NCBI RefSeq assembly: GCF_001953305.1
Contig: NZ_MTFE01000010.1
Coordinates: 1,514,712-1,578,711 of the forward strand
Direction of reading: 5' to 3'
DNA from: Cnuella takakiae
GTDB lineage: Bacteria; Bacteroidota; Bacteroidia; Chitinophagales; Chitinophagaceae
DNA: 64,000 nucleotides
This document shows positions 1-7,613 of this stretch, piece by piece. The notes under the pieces are model-generated. The model searched no databases. It saw only the letters and a program-made list of their open reading frames with translations, and was not told where the DNA came from. The translations under genes were made by a program, and so were the position numbers. Numbering within the stretch: the stretch's first letter is position 1; each line of letters opens with the position of its first letter.

Positions 1-1
1 G

Positions 2-268
2 TTCATGGAGCGGAGCAAGAGTCCTTTTGCCAACCCGTTCACCTATGGCAAACAGCCTTTGGAAAGCGGCTGGGTAAGCCGGGAAAACAAAGCTGCCATT
101 GCCAACAGCGCAGCAGTAGTGGTGAGCACGGTAGGCAGCGGCCGCGTCATTGCCATTGCCGATAACCCCAACCTGCGGGCCTTCTGGCTGGGCGGTACCA
201 AGCTGATGATGAATGCCGTGTTCTTTGGTAAAGTGATTGAGGCCGGATCGGCAAGAGGGGAAGAATGA
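2..268 (+). CDS. M14 family zinc carboxypeptidase, C-terminal end (partial)
   Basis: Only the last 89 codons are in the window; the frame is open to the left edge, so the gene starts upstream. The segment FWLGGTKLMMNAVFFG near the C-terminus resembles the end of the large secreted M14 carboxypeptidases of Bacteroidota, where a closing beta-rich domain follows the peptidase domain. The zinc site and catalytic Glu lie outside the window, so activity cannot be judged. A strong hairpin terminator follows 20 bases after the stop. The family call rests on C-terminal resemblance only. Confidence 0.6.
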   Translation, partial: FMERSKSPFANPFTYGKQPLESGWVSRENKAAIANSAAVVVSTVGSGRVIAIADNPNLRAFWLGGTKLMMNAVFFGKVIEAGSARGEE

Positions 269-289
269 TAAACTAGCTGATTTGTTGTA

Positions 290-320
290 AGAGCGTGCCT
301 TAAGGGGTGCGCTCTTTTTT
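290..320 (+). terminator. Rho-independent terminator
   Basis: AGAGCG and CGCTCT form the stem around a TTAA loop region, followed by a run of T. It closes the M14 peptidase gene. Confidence 0.75.
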
Positions 321-442
321 ATGCCCCCGTTTTCTTGACTGCGCTTTAGTTAATTGGGAAAAAACGAGGCGGCACAGAATTTTCAGCAATCATTTCCTTC
401 GGGTACATAACCTTCAGAGCCGATTATTGTAAAACACACCCA

Positions 443-1180
443 ATGCCGAACACTACCCAGTTTTTCGATATACTGTTCAATAATGCCCGTACCAATGCCA
501 TGATGATCATGAGCATGGACGGAATTGTTGAATCAGTAAACGAAGCTTTTACGCTTTCCTTTGGCTATACTACCGATGACCTCAGGGACAAGCATTTCCG
601 GGTGTTGTACATTGAAAAAGACCAGGCTACCCGCAGGCCTGAAATTGAGCTGAACCAAACACACCGTACAGGTTCCAGCAGTGATGAGAATTACCTGGTG
701 CATAAGGATACCACACCTATTTGGGTAACCGGTGAATCGATACTGGTAAAAACCGACGATACTTCCTGTATCGTGAAGTTGATCCACAACATACATGCGC
801 AAAAGCAACTGGAGCGTTACCTCCTGTCTTCCTCCGAGTTGCTGGGTAGCTTGTTTGAATCGGTGCAGCAAAGCGGCTTGCTGCTGCTCAATTCGCAGAT
901 GAAACTGGTGCGCACCAACGGGGCTTTTCGCAAAATGTTTGGTGTACGCAGTGATGTTGCAGAAGGAAGTAAACTACAGGACATTGGCAACAGCTTCTGG
1001 ACAAAGGAAGAACTGCGACAGGAAATACGCAACGTGATTGTAACAGGTGTGCCGATGAAAAAAGAATTTGTTTACGATAAGGGCGATAATGATTGTGTGC
1101 GGTATGAAATCATTTCAAAGCAGATTACCGGCGATGGCGATGCGGAACATCAGTTATTGCTGATGATCAAAGAAGTGTAA
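443..1180 (+). CDS. Two-PAS-domain protein without output domain
   Basis: A 245-residue soluble protein with two PAS-type sensor modules. The first (about residues 8-120) has the typical segments MSMDGIVESVNEAF and LSFGYTTDDL and ends in a PAC-like stretch. The second (about 130-245) has LLNSQMKLVRTNGAF and MFGVRSD. There is no signal peptide, membrane segment, histidine kinase, GGDEF or helix-turn-helix part. It could pass a signal by binding a partner kinase, but no kinase gene is adjacent. It stands alone between a terminator and a repeat-rich spacer. Domain recognition is fair; the function is unknown. Confidence 0.7.
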   Translation: MPNTTQFFDILFNNARTNAMMIMSMDGIVESVNEAFTLSFGYTTDDLRDKHFRVLYIEKDQATRRPEIELNQTHRTGSSSDENYLVHKDTTPIWVTGESILVKTDDTSCIVKLIHNIHAQKQLERYLLSSSELLGSLFESVQQSGLLLLNSQMKLVRTNGAFRKMFGVRSDVAEGSKLQDIGNSFWTKEELRQEIRNVIVTGVPMKKEFVYDKGDNDCVRYEIISKQITGDGDAEHQLLLMIKEV

Positions 1181-1189
1181 TACCAGTTT

Positions 1190-1252
1190 CAGGTTGCAAG
1201 TTATTGGTTGCCGGATACAAGATGCCGGTAGCCAGTTGCCTGTTGCCGGTTA
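1190..1252. repeat. Low-complexity word repeat (GTTGCCGG type)
   Basis: Imperfect tandem words such as GGTTGCCGG, AGTTGCC and TGTTGCCGGTT follow the PAS gene. No inverted partner was found nearby. It belongs to the same style of intergenic word repeat seen elsewhere in the window. Confidence 0.55.
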
Positions 1253-1381
1253 TTTACACCTGAGCAGAACCAAGACGATCATTGATAATGCAATAAGTAA
1301 AATGGCGCTCCTGTTTGGGGCGCCGTTTTCGTTTGTATATAGCCGCTATTCTATCAAGTGCTATAATTCAATCGGGGGCCG

Positions 1382-1546
1382 CATTGCGAAGCGCCAGCAG
1401 GGTTATGATAGCCTCGACAGTTCGCGGCGCTGAAGCGATCTTCTGCCGCTGTAGGTCACCAACTTGGTCACTGTTGGTGCAGGGGATTGCTTCAGCGCCG
1501 CCAGCCGCTACGTAACGCCAAACCCCACCGGCGCTTCGCAATGACG
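1382..1546. repeat. REP-like long palindromic element, copy A
   Basis: The ends CATTGCGAAGCGCC (1382-1395) and GGCGCTTCGCAATG (1530-1543) are a perfect 14-bp inverted repeat. A second nested pair is GGCGCTGAAGC (1426-1436) and GCTTCAGCGCC (1489-1499). No open frame inside looks real. A diverged copy in the opposite orientation lies at 61247-61423. Both copies sit in spaces between convergent genes. Confidence 0.8.
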
Positions 1547-1582
1547 TCGTTCCCAAGTGTAAGCCATTGCCGCATTGCAGCA

Positions 1583-1612
1583 ACAAAAAAGAGCACCCGT
1601 TTCCAGGTGCTC
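1583..1612 (-). terminator. Terminator of trigger factor gene
   Basis: On the minus strand GAGCACC, a short loop and GGGTGCTC are followed by TTTTTT. It lies about 50 bases past the stop of tig. Confidence 0.8.
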
Positions 1613-1628
1613 CTCTTTATGTGGTCCA

Positions 1629-1662
1629 TACTTCCTACTTCCCACTTCTAACTTCTTACTTA
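1629..1662. repeat. Word repeat running into the tig stop codon
   Basis: Words TTCCTACTTCCCACTTC and TAACTTCTTACTTA run up to the stop codon of trigger factor (1660-1662). It is single-armed, with no inverted partner nearby. Confidence 0.45.
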
Positions 1663-3033
1663 TGCATGATGCGCGTGGTTGTGCTCCTCGTTCATCTTGA
1701 TAAACTCTTCTTTCGATACCACCTGCTCCGTAGCGTTCAGTTTGGTTTCGGCAAACTCGAACAGCTTCTGGGTTTGCAGGCGGTTGTACGCATCTTCTAC
1801 GTACTTGCGGTCCTTCATCATGCGGTCGATGTAATCGTTCATCCACTCCGCTTCTTCGGCACCGGCACCCATACCCATGTAGCCCAGCAGTTGCTCTTTG
1901 GCAAACTGGCGGAGGTCTTCCTGTTCAACCTTGATGTCGTTGTCCTGGATCATCTTCTCGGTGATCACGCTCCACTTCAGCTGGTTCAGGAAAGCGGGGA
2001 ACTCGGCCTCAACCTGCTCGTCGGTCTTGGTGGTGTTGTTCTCGCCCTGGGTCTTCAGCCAACGCTTCAGGAACTCGGTAGGGAAAGAAACATTGGTATT
2101 TTCCAGCAATACGTGGTAAAGGCTGTGGTGCAGCTGGTTACGGGTTTCGCTTTCCCACTGCTTCTGCAGCTCTTCACGCAGTTTGTTGCGGAACTCTTCT
2201 TCGGTCTTTACTTCGGCGTTGGGGAACAGCTGGGCGAAGAACTCTTCGTTCAGTTCGCGGGGCTCTACCAGGCCTACCTTGGTGATGTCAAGGCGGAAAT
2301 GACGGCCGGTAGCGCTGTCCAGGCCCAGGTCTTCCAGTATGGCAGCACGCTCGGTACCGCTGAAGGCTTCTTCCAGGGAAACCTGGATGTTGTCGCCAAC
2401 TTTTTTGCCCATCAGCGAAGGACGGATGCTCTCGGCGAAGTATTTCACCAGTACGCTGTTGTCTTTGCGGATGCCACCTTCAATCTCGTTGCCTTGTGCG
2501 TCGGTTTCAACAAAGGTTGCGTTCAGCACGTTGTCGTCGCCGGCAACTGCTTCAGGCTCGGTCATATTGCCAAAACGGGTGCGGAGGCGTTCTACTTCCT
2601 CGTTCAGCATTTCGTCGGTGATGTCCACCTTGTAGCGGGTGATGTTCTGGCTGGCCAGGTCGGGCAACTGCACCTCGGGCTTCAGGCCTACTTCGAATGT
2701 AAAGTTGTAGTTATCGGGTTTGTTTACATCCAGCTGGCCCAGGTTGAGGTCAACGGGGAGGGGCTGGGCGAAAATGTCCAGCTTCTCGGTTTGGAGGTAA
2801 CCAAAAACTTCTTTGTCAACGGTGCGCAGCACTTCGTCGATAAACAGCGAAGAGCCGTGCATTTTGCGGATCAGGCCGGCAGGAACCATGCCTTTGCGGA
2901 AGCCGGGGATATTGGCTTTCTTGCTATAATCTTTCAGCGATTTCTCAAAAGAAGGCAGGTAATCTTCCTTTGCGATGGTGATATTCAGATGCTTGTGCAG
3001 GGGAGCTACCTCCTGCTGGGTAATCGTAGCCAT
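1660..3033 (-). CDS. tig: Trigger factor, ribosome-associated chaperone
   Basis: At 457 residues it matches the usual length of trigger factor, which binds the ribosomal exit tunnel and shields nascent chains. The N-terminal ribosome-binding signature GFRKGMVP lies at residues 44-51. A central PPIase-like domain (about 150-240) and a long helical C-terminal chaperone domain follow. The C-terminus ends EEHNHAHHA, a short His-rich tail not general in the family. Transcription is leftward; the promoter side holds an inverted word repeat and the tRNA-Leu gene. Start chosen at the ATG giving MATITQQEVAPLHKHLN, a standard N-terminus in Bacteroidota. Confidence 0.95.
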   Translation of the reverse strand: MATITQQEVAPLHKHLNITIAKEDYLPSFEKSLKDYSKKANIPGFRKGMVPAGLIRKMHGSSLFIDEVLRTVDKEVFGYLQTEKLDIFAQPLPVDLNLGQLDVNKPDNYNFTFEVGLKPEVQLPDLASQNITRYKVDITDEMLNEEVERLRTRFGNMTEPEAVAGDDNVLNATFVETDAQGNEIEGGIRKDNSVLVKYFAESIRPSLMGKKVGDNIQVSLEEAFSGTERAAILEDLGLDSATGRHFRLDITKVGLVEPRELNEEFFAQLFPNAEVKTEEEFRNKLREELQKQWESETRNQLHHSLYHVLLENTNVSFPTEFLKRWLKTQGENNTTKTDEQVEAEFPAFLNQLKWSVITEKMIQDNDIKVEQEDLRQFAKEQLLGYMGMGAGAEEAEWMNDYIDRMMKDRKYVEDAYNRLQTQKLFEFAETKLNATEQVVSKEEFIKMNEEHNHAHHA

Positions 3034-3059
3034 GACTGTTTGTTATAGGTTTTAATAAC

Positions 3060-3138
3060 GAACAAGGAACAAGTAGTGAAGAATGATGAAGTAAAGATTG
3101 ATCTGTTCCTTCCGCATTCATCAGTTCTTGTTCCTTGC
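3060..3138. repeat. Inverted word repeat between tRNA-Leu and tig
   Basis: GAACAAGGAACAAG (left) and CTTGTTCCTTG (right), together with GATGAA and TTCATC, form an imperfect long hairpin. It fills the space between the tRNA gene and tig and could end the tRNA transcript. Confidence 0.65.
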
Positions 3139-3150
3139 GCTCTTGTGCTG

Positions 3151-3232
3151 TGCGGGTGGAGGGACTCGAACCCCCATGCCTCGCGGCGCCAGATCCTAAG
3201 TCTGGTACGTCTACCAATTTCGCCACACCCGC
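3151..3232 (-). tRNA. tRNA-Leu (anticodon UAG)
   Basis: The minus strand begins GCGGGTGTGGCGAAATTGG and ends CCCTCCACCCGCA, a 7-bp acceptor stem plus discriminator A. The anticodon stem CCAGA/TCTGG encloses loop CTTAGGA, anticodon TAG. The T arm GGGGGTTCGAGTCCCTC is canonical. A long variable arm, expected for a class II tRNA, lies between anticodon and T arms. The 3' CCA is not encoded. Confidence 0.95.
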
Positions 3233-3239
3233 TTTTTTC

Positions 3240-3299
3240 CGTGAATGGTGAATGGGCAATCGTGAATAAGTTGACTATTCACCATTCACCATTGCCGAT
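3240..3299. repeat. Inverted word repeat upstream of rsh
   Basis: GTGAATGGTGAATGGGCAAT (left) pairs imperfectly with ATTCACCATTCACCATTGCC (right). It lies between the tRNA gene and the divergent RelA/SpoT promoter. Confidence 0.7.
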
Positions 3300-3355
3300 C
3301 AGGGCGGCAAAAGTAAGGCATTTTGCTAAAGTTGGCATTCCTTTTTCCCGTTAAA

Positions 3356-3384
3356 ATAATTGCCCCCGCTTTGGCGTAAATTCG
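3356..3384 (+). promoter_or_regulatory. Bacteroidota-type promoter of rsh
   Basis: TAAATTCG at 3377-3384 fits the -7 consensus TAnnTTTG with one change, and a TTG lies about 19 bases upstream. The box ends six bases before the ATG, so the transcript would be leaderless or nearly so. Confidence 0.5.
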
Positions 3385-3390
3385 TGCCTG

Positions 3391-5625
3391 ATGGAAACCG
3401 TAGCGCAGAAACCGAAGTATAACCTCAACGAAGAACAGGAAAAGAAACTCATTCTCCGCGAATACCGCGCCCTGCTCCGTTGCCTTAAATCCCGCATCAA
3501 ACCCGGCGACCGCAAGTTGCTCCGACATGCTTTTGAGATGGCCGCCGACGCTCATAAAAGCATGCGCCGCAAAAGCGGTGAGCCCTACATCCTGCACCCG
3601 CTGGCCGTTGCCCGCATTTGCGTGGAAGAAATAGGGCTGGGTATCCGCTCCACCATTTGCTCCCTGCTGCACGATACGGTTGAAGACACCGACATCTCGC
3701 TTGAAGACCTGCAGCGTGAGTTTGGCTCCGAGATCGCCAAGATCGTGGATGGCCTCACCAAGATTTCCAACGTCATTGATGTGAACGCCTCGCAGCAGGC
3801 CGAGAACTTTAAAAAAATCCTGCTCACCCTCACCGACGACCCGCGGGTGATCCTCATTAAGCTCGCCGACCGCCTGCACAACATGCGCACCCTCGACAGC
3901 ATGAAGCAGGAAAAGCAGTTGAAGATCGCCTCCGAAACGGTATACGTGTATGCCCCGCTGGCCCATCGCATGGGCCTGTACAACATGAAGACGGAGATGG
4001 AAGACCTCTCCATGAAGTACCTGGAGCCGGACACCTATAAGGAAATTGCCCGCAAGCTGTCGGAAACACGCCGCGAACGGAGCCGTTTTATCAATGAATT
4101 CATCAAGCCGTTACGCGATAAGCTGGAAGGGACCGGGCTTGACTTCGATATTTATGGCCGTCCCAAAAGCATCCATTCCATCTGGAATAAGATGAAGAAA
4201 AAGGGCGTGGCCTTTGAAGAGGTGTACGACCTTTTTGCCATCCGGGTTATCCTCAACTCCCCTCCGGAGCGGGAAAAGGAAGACTGCTGGAAAGTGTACT
4301 CCATGATCACCGACGAGTACAACCCATCGCCGGAGCGCCTGCGCGACTGGCTGTCCAACCCCAAAAGCAACGGCTACGAGGCCCTGCACACCACGGTGAT
4401 GGGCCCCAACGGGAAATGGGTGGAAGTGCAGATCCGTACCAAGCGGATGAACGAGATTGCCGAAAAAGGCCTTGCTGCCCACTGGAAATACAAGGAAGGT
4501 ACCAATGAGGAAAACCGATTTGATAAGTGGTTCAGCCAGATCCGCGAGGTGATCACCAACCAGGACATCGACTCGGTGGATTTCCTGCAGGATTTCAAAA
4601 CCTCCTTCCTTGCTGAAGAAATTTATGTGTACACACCCAAGGGCGATGTGAAGATGCTGCCCATTGGCGCATCGGCACTCGACTTTGCCTTTTCGGTACA
4701 CAGCCAGGTGGGCTCTAAATGTATCGGTGCCAAGGTGAACCATAAACTGGTGCCCATTTCGCACAAGCTGCGCAGCGGCGACCAGGTGGAGATCATCACC
4801 TCCAACAAGCAAAAACCTACCGAGGACTGGTTAAACTTCGTGGTAACGGCCAAGGCCCGTGCCCGCATCAAGGATGCGTTGAAGGAGCAAAAGAAAACCA
4901 TTGCCGAAGAAGGGAAGTATACCCTGCAACGCAAGCTGGAAGCCCTGGGTGCCGCCCTCAATCCGCACAATATCGACGAGCTGATTGTACACTATAAAGT
5001 GAACTCGGCGCTCGACCTGTATTATGGTATCGCCATCAAAAGCATCGACCTTAAAGAACTCAAGGAGTACAAGGTTGTTGGCGATAAACTGGAAATTCCC
5101 AAGGTAGAAAAACCGCTGCCCGAGCAGAAGCCTGCCGAACTCCACATCCCGCGTAAGGATACCGAACTGATCATCTTTGGCGAGAGCAGCGATAAGATCA
5201 TGTACAACCTGGCCAACTGTTGCAAGCCCATTCCCGGCGACGATGTGTTTGGCTTTGTAACTACCGGCAAAGGGCTTACCATTCACCGTACCTCTTGCCC
5301 CAACGCCCCCAAGCTGATGGCCAACTATGGCCACCGGATCGTAAAGACCAAGTGGGCCAAGAACAAGGAGATTTCCTTCCTCACGGGTCTCAAGATCATC
5401 GGTATGGATGATGTGGGTATCATCAACAAGATCACCAATATTATTTCCGGCGACATGCGGATCAATATTGCCGCACTCACCATTGAGTCGGGTGAAGGGC
5501 TGTTTGAAGGCACCATCCGGGTGTTTGTACACGATAAGGAGGAACTGGAGGAACTGGTGGAGCGCCTGCTGGCACTCGATGGCATACAGCGGGTAGAGCG
5601 GTTTGAAACGGAAACGGCGGGATAG
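3391..5625 (+). CDS. rsh: Bifunctional (p)ppGpp synthetase/hydrolase (RelA/SpoT)
   Basis: A full-length 744-residue Rel protein that makes and degrades the stringent-response alarmone. The hydrolase HD domain keeps its metal ligands: His69 in YILHP, His94-Asp95 in LLHDTVEDT, and Asp160 in KLADRLHN. The synthetase domain shows GRPKSIHSIWNK (256-267) and VYDLFAIR (278-285). A TGS domain begins near 409 (EEIYVYTPKGD) and an ACT domain near 667 (LKIIGMDDVGII). With both catalytic halves intact it is likely the main bifunctional enzyme. It is a single-gene unit flanked by inverted repeats on both sides. Confidence 0.95.
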   Translation: METVAQKPKYNLNEEQEKKLILREYRALLRCLKSRIKPGDRKLLRHAFEMAADAHKSMRRKSGEPYILHPLAVARICVEEIGLGIRSTICSLLHDTVEDTDISLEDLQREFGSEIAKIVDGLTKISNVIDVNASQQAENFKKILLTLTDDPRVILIKLADRLHNMRTLDSMKQEKQLKIASETVYVYAPLAHRMGLYNMKTEMEDLSMKYLEPDTYKEIARKLSETRRERSRFINEFIKPLRDKLEGTGLDFDIYGRPKSIHSIWNKMKKKGVAFEEVYDLFAIRVILNSPPEREKEDCWKVYSMITDEYNPSPERLRDWLSNPKSNGYEALHTTVMGPNGKWVEVQIRTKRMNEIAEKGLAAHWKYKEGTNEENRFDKWFSQIREVITNQDIDSVDFLQDFKTSFLAEEIYVYTPKGDVKMLPIGASALDFAFSVHSQVGSKCIGAKVNHKLVPISHKLRSGDQVEIITSNKQKPTEDWLNFVVTAKARARIKDALKEQKKTIAEEGKYTLQRKLEALGAALNPHNIDELIVHYKVNSALDLYYGIAIKSIDLKELKEYKVVGDKLEIPKVEKPLPEQKPAELHIPRKDTELIIFGESSDKIMYNLANCCKPIPGDDVFGFVTTGKGLTIHRTSCPNAPKLMANYGHRIVKTKWAKNKEISFLTGLKIIGMDDVGIINKITNIISGDMRINIAALTIESGEGLFEGTIRVFVHDKEELEELVERLLALDGIQRVERFETETAG

Positions 5626-5632
5626 GAGTTAA

Positions 5633-5757
5633 GGGTTTGGGGTTATGTGTTTGGGGTTTGGAGTTGGTAGATAGGAAACCGGTTTTGAGATGTAAATCAT
5701 TCAAACTCCAAATGTTTAACCTCCAACTCTAAACCCCAAACACATAACCCCAAACTC
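5633..5757. repeat. Inverted repeat, TTTGGGGTT word family
   Basis: Arms 5633-5667 and 5723-5757 are 35 bases each with about two mismatches; the words are GGGTTTGGGGTTATG and GGGGTTTGGAGTTGG. Further single words continue on both sides and fill the rsh-purA space. The same vocabulary recurs at 30514-30637 and 54312-54374. Confidence 0.85.
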
Positions 5758-5794
5758 CAAACCCCTAACCCCAAACTTCTAACCTGTTTTCGCC

Positions 5795-5802
5795 TACTTT
5801 TG
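5795..5802 (+). promoter_or_regulatory. -7 box of purA promoter
   Basis: TACTTTTG matches TAnnTTTG exactly, 22 bases before the purA ATG. It lies just past the inverted repeat. Confidence 0.55.
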
Positions 5803-5824
5803 CCACTCAATTAACAAACTCATT

Positions 5825-7093
5825 ATGGTTGACGTTATTCTGGGCCTTCAGTGGGGTGATGAAGGCAAGGGCAAAATCGTGGATTTCTTTGCAAAGGATT
5901 ACGATGTGATTGCCCGTTTCCAGGGAGGCCCCAACGCGGGTCACACACTCTATGTTGGCGACAAGAAGATCGTACTGCACCAGATTCCTTCCGGTGTATT
6001 TCACCAGCAGGCTACCAACCTCATTGGTAATGGCGTGGTGCTCGATCCCGTAACCCTGCGCCGCGAAGCTGCTTCCGTAGAAGCGTTTGGCGTTGATCTC
6101 AAAAAGAACCTCTTTATCTCGGAGCGTACCAATATCATCCTGCCTACGCACCGTGCGCTGGACAAGGCCGCCGAACTGGCCAAGGGTAACGACAAGATCG
6201 GTTCTACCCTCAAAGGCATTGGCCCCGCTTATATGGACAAAACCGGCCGCAACGCCATCCGCGTTGGCGACCTGCTCCACAAGAGCTTTACCACCAACTA
6301 CATCAAGCTGCGCCTGAAACACCAGCGCCTGCTCGACAACTATAATTTCCAGGAAGATATCACCGCATGGGAAGAAGACTTCTTTGAAGCCATCGAGTTC
6401 CTGCGTAGCCTCAACATCGTTAATGGTGAGTACTTCATCAACGACAAGATCAGCCAGGGCAAACGCGTACTGGCCGAAGGCGCACAAGGTTCCATGCTCG
6501 ATATCGACTTTGGTACCTTCCCCTTTGTTACTTCCTCCAACACCATTTCGGCCGGCGTATGCAATGGTCTGGGTGTGGCTCCGCAAAAGATCCGCGAGGT
6601 GCTGGGTGTGAGCAAGGCTTACTGTACCCGCGTAGGTGGCGGTCCTTTCCCCACCGAACTGGAAAATGAAACCGGCGAGGAACTGCGCCGCATTGGTAAC
6701 GAGTTTGGTGCTACCACCGGCCGTCCCCGCCGCTGCGGCTGGATGGATATGGTAGCCCTGCGTTTTGCCTGCATGATCAACGGCGTAACACAGCTGGTGA
6801 TCACCAAAGCCGACGTGCTGGACGCTTTTGATACCCTTGAAGTGTGCACCAAGTACAAAATCAATGGCGAAGAAAGCGAGCAGGTGCCTTTCCAGATGAC
6901 CTGGAGCAAGATCGACCCTGTATACGAGCAATTCAAAGGCTGGAAAGTGGATTCGTCGGTATTGAAATCAGAAAGCGAACTGCCCCAGGAAATGAAGACC
7001 TATATGGACTTCCTGACCCAGCAGGCAGGAGCCCCCATCCGCTACATTTCCAATGGTCCCGGCCGCGACCAGATCATCAAGATTGAAGGATAA
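5825..7093 (+). CDS. purA: Adenylosuccinate synthetase
   Basis: This enzyme makes adenylosuccinate from IMP, aspartate and GTP, the first committed step to AMP. At 422 residues the length is standard. The GTP-binding loop GDEGKGK (11-17) and the segment GGPNAGHTL with the catalytic His40 are present, as are the IMP-site stretches ATTGRPRRCGW and LGVAPQKIREV. It is a single-gene unit between two word-repeat spacers. The next gene starts about 190 bases downstream with its own short leader. Confidence 0.97.
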   Translation: MVDVILGLQWGDEGKGKIVDFFAKDYDVIARFQGGPNAGHTLYVGDKKIVLHQIPSGVFHQQATNLIGNGVVLDPVTLRREAASVEAFGVDLKKNLFISERTNIILPTHRALDKAAELAKGNDKIGSTLKGIGPAYMDKTGRNAIRVGDLLHKSFTTNYIKLRLKHQRLLDNYNFQEDITAWEEDFFEAIEFLRSLNIVNGEYFINDKISQGKRVLAEGAQGSMLDIDFGTFPFVTSSNTISAGVCNGLGVAPQKIREVLGVSKAYCTRVGGGPFPTELENETGEELRRIGNEFGATTGRPRRCGWMDMVALRFACMINGVTQLVITKADVLDAFDTLEVCTKYKINGEESEQVPFQMTWSKIDPVYEQFKGWKVDSSVLKSESELPQEMKTYMDFLTQQAGAPIRYISNGPGRDQIIKIEG

Positions 7094-7100
7094 TTTTTAT

Positions 7101-7183
7101 TGCCACTAAGTCACCAAGGCTCGAAGAAGCACAAAGAAACCCTTAGTGAACCCTTTGCGTCTTTGTGTCTTGGTGGCTCTATT
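7101..7183. repeat. Inverted word repeat after purA
   Basis: GCCACTAAGTCACCAAGG and GCACAAAG on the left pair imperfectly with CTTTGCGTCTTTGTG and CTTGGTGGC on the right. It begins just past the purA stop and may end its transcript. Confidence 0.65.
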
Positions 7184-7280
7184 TTTCCGGTTTTAGCCGC
7201 TTAGAAAATGGGTGCATAAAAATTTGGCGGAATGAAAATCCCGCACAAATTTTACACCCCCGATACAACGACAAGAAACT

Positions 7281-7613
7281 ATGATACACACACTGGAACC
7301 CCAATTGGAAGAGGCTCTGCTGCCGGATGTATTTACGGCGCTGGCCAAAGGCCGTTCGGCAAAAAAGGCAGAAGAAGTAGAAGAAGACGAGGACGACGAA
7401 GACATCGATGAAGATGGGGATGATCTGGAGGGTGAGGAAGATGATTCGTGGGATCCCGACTTCGAAGAGTTTGACCTGCCCAAGTCGAAAAAAGGCGGTG
7501 GTAAAAAAGACGCCGACGAAGAAGAAGATTTCAAGATCGAAGAAGATCCTGAGTTCAAGGATTTGTTTAGCGGTGGTGGTAATGGTTTTGACGACGAGGA
7601 CGACGATTTTTAG
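7281..7613 (+). CDS. Small highly acidic protein of unknown function
   Basis: A 110-residue protein with roughly half Asp and Glu from about residue 31 on, broken by short Lys-rich patches (PKSKKGGGKK). It has no signal peptide or membrane segment and is likely disordered. It ends in a Gly-rich linker and an acidic tip closing with Phe (GGGNGFDDEDDDF), reminiscent of the tail of single-stranded DNA-binding protein. Its stop codon directly abuts the ATG of pabB, so the two are almost certainly co-transcribed and translationally coupled. I do not recognise a family. Codon use looks like the neighbours, so I take it as a real gene. Confidence 0.75.
   Translation: MIHTLEPQLEEALLPDVFTALAKGRSAKKAEEVEEDEDDEDIDEDGDDLEGEEDDSWDPDFEEFDLPKSKKGGGKKDADEEEDFKIEEDPEFKDLFSGGGNGFDDEDDDF

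Noticed and set aside
1567..3048. Long plus-strand open frame of 493 codons
   Set aside because: It is antisense to trigger factor; the sequence is Val/Phe/Gln-rich, has no family features and mirrors the codon pattern of tig.
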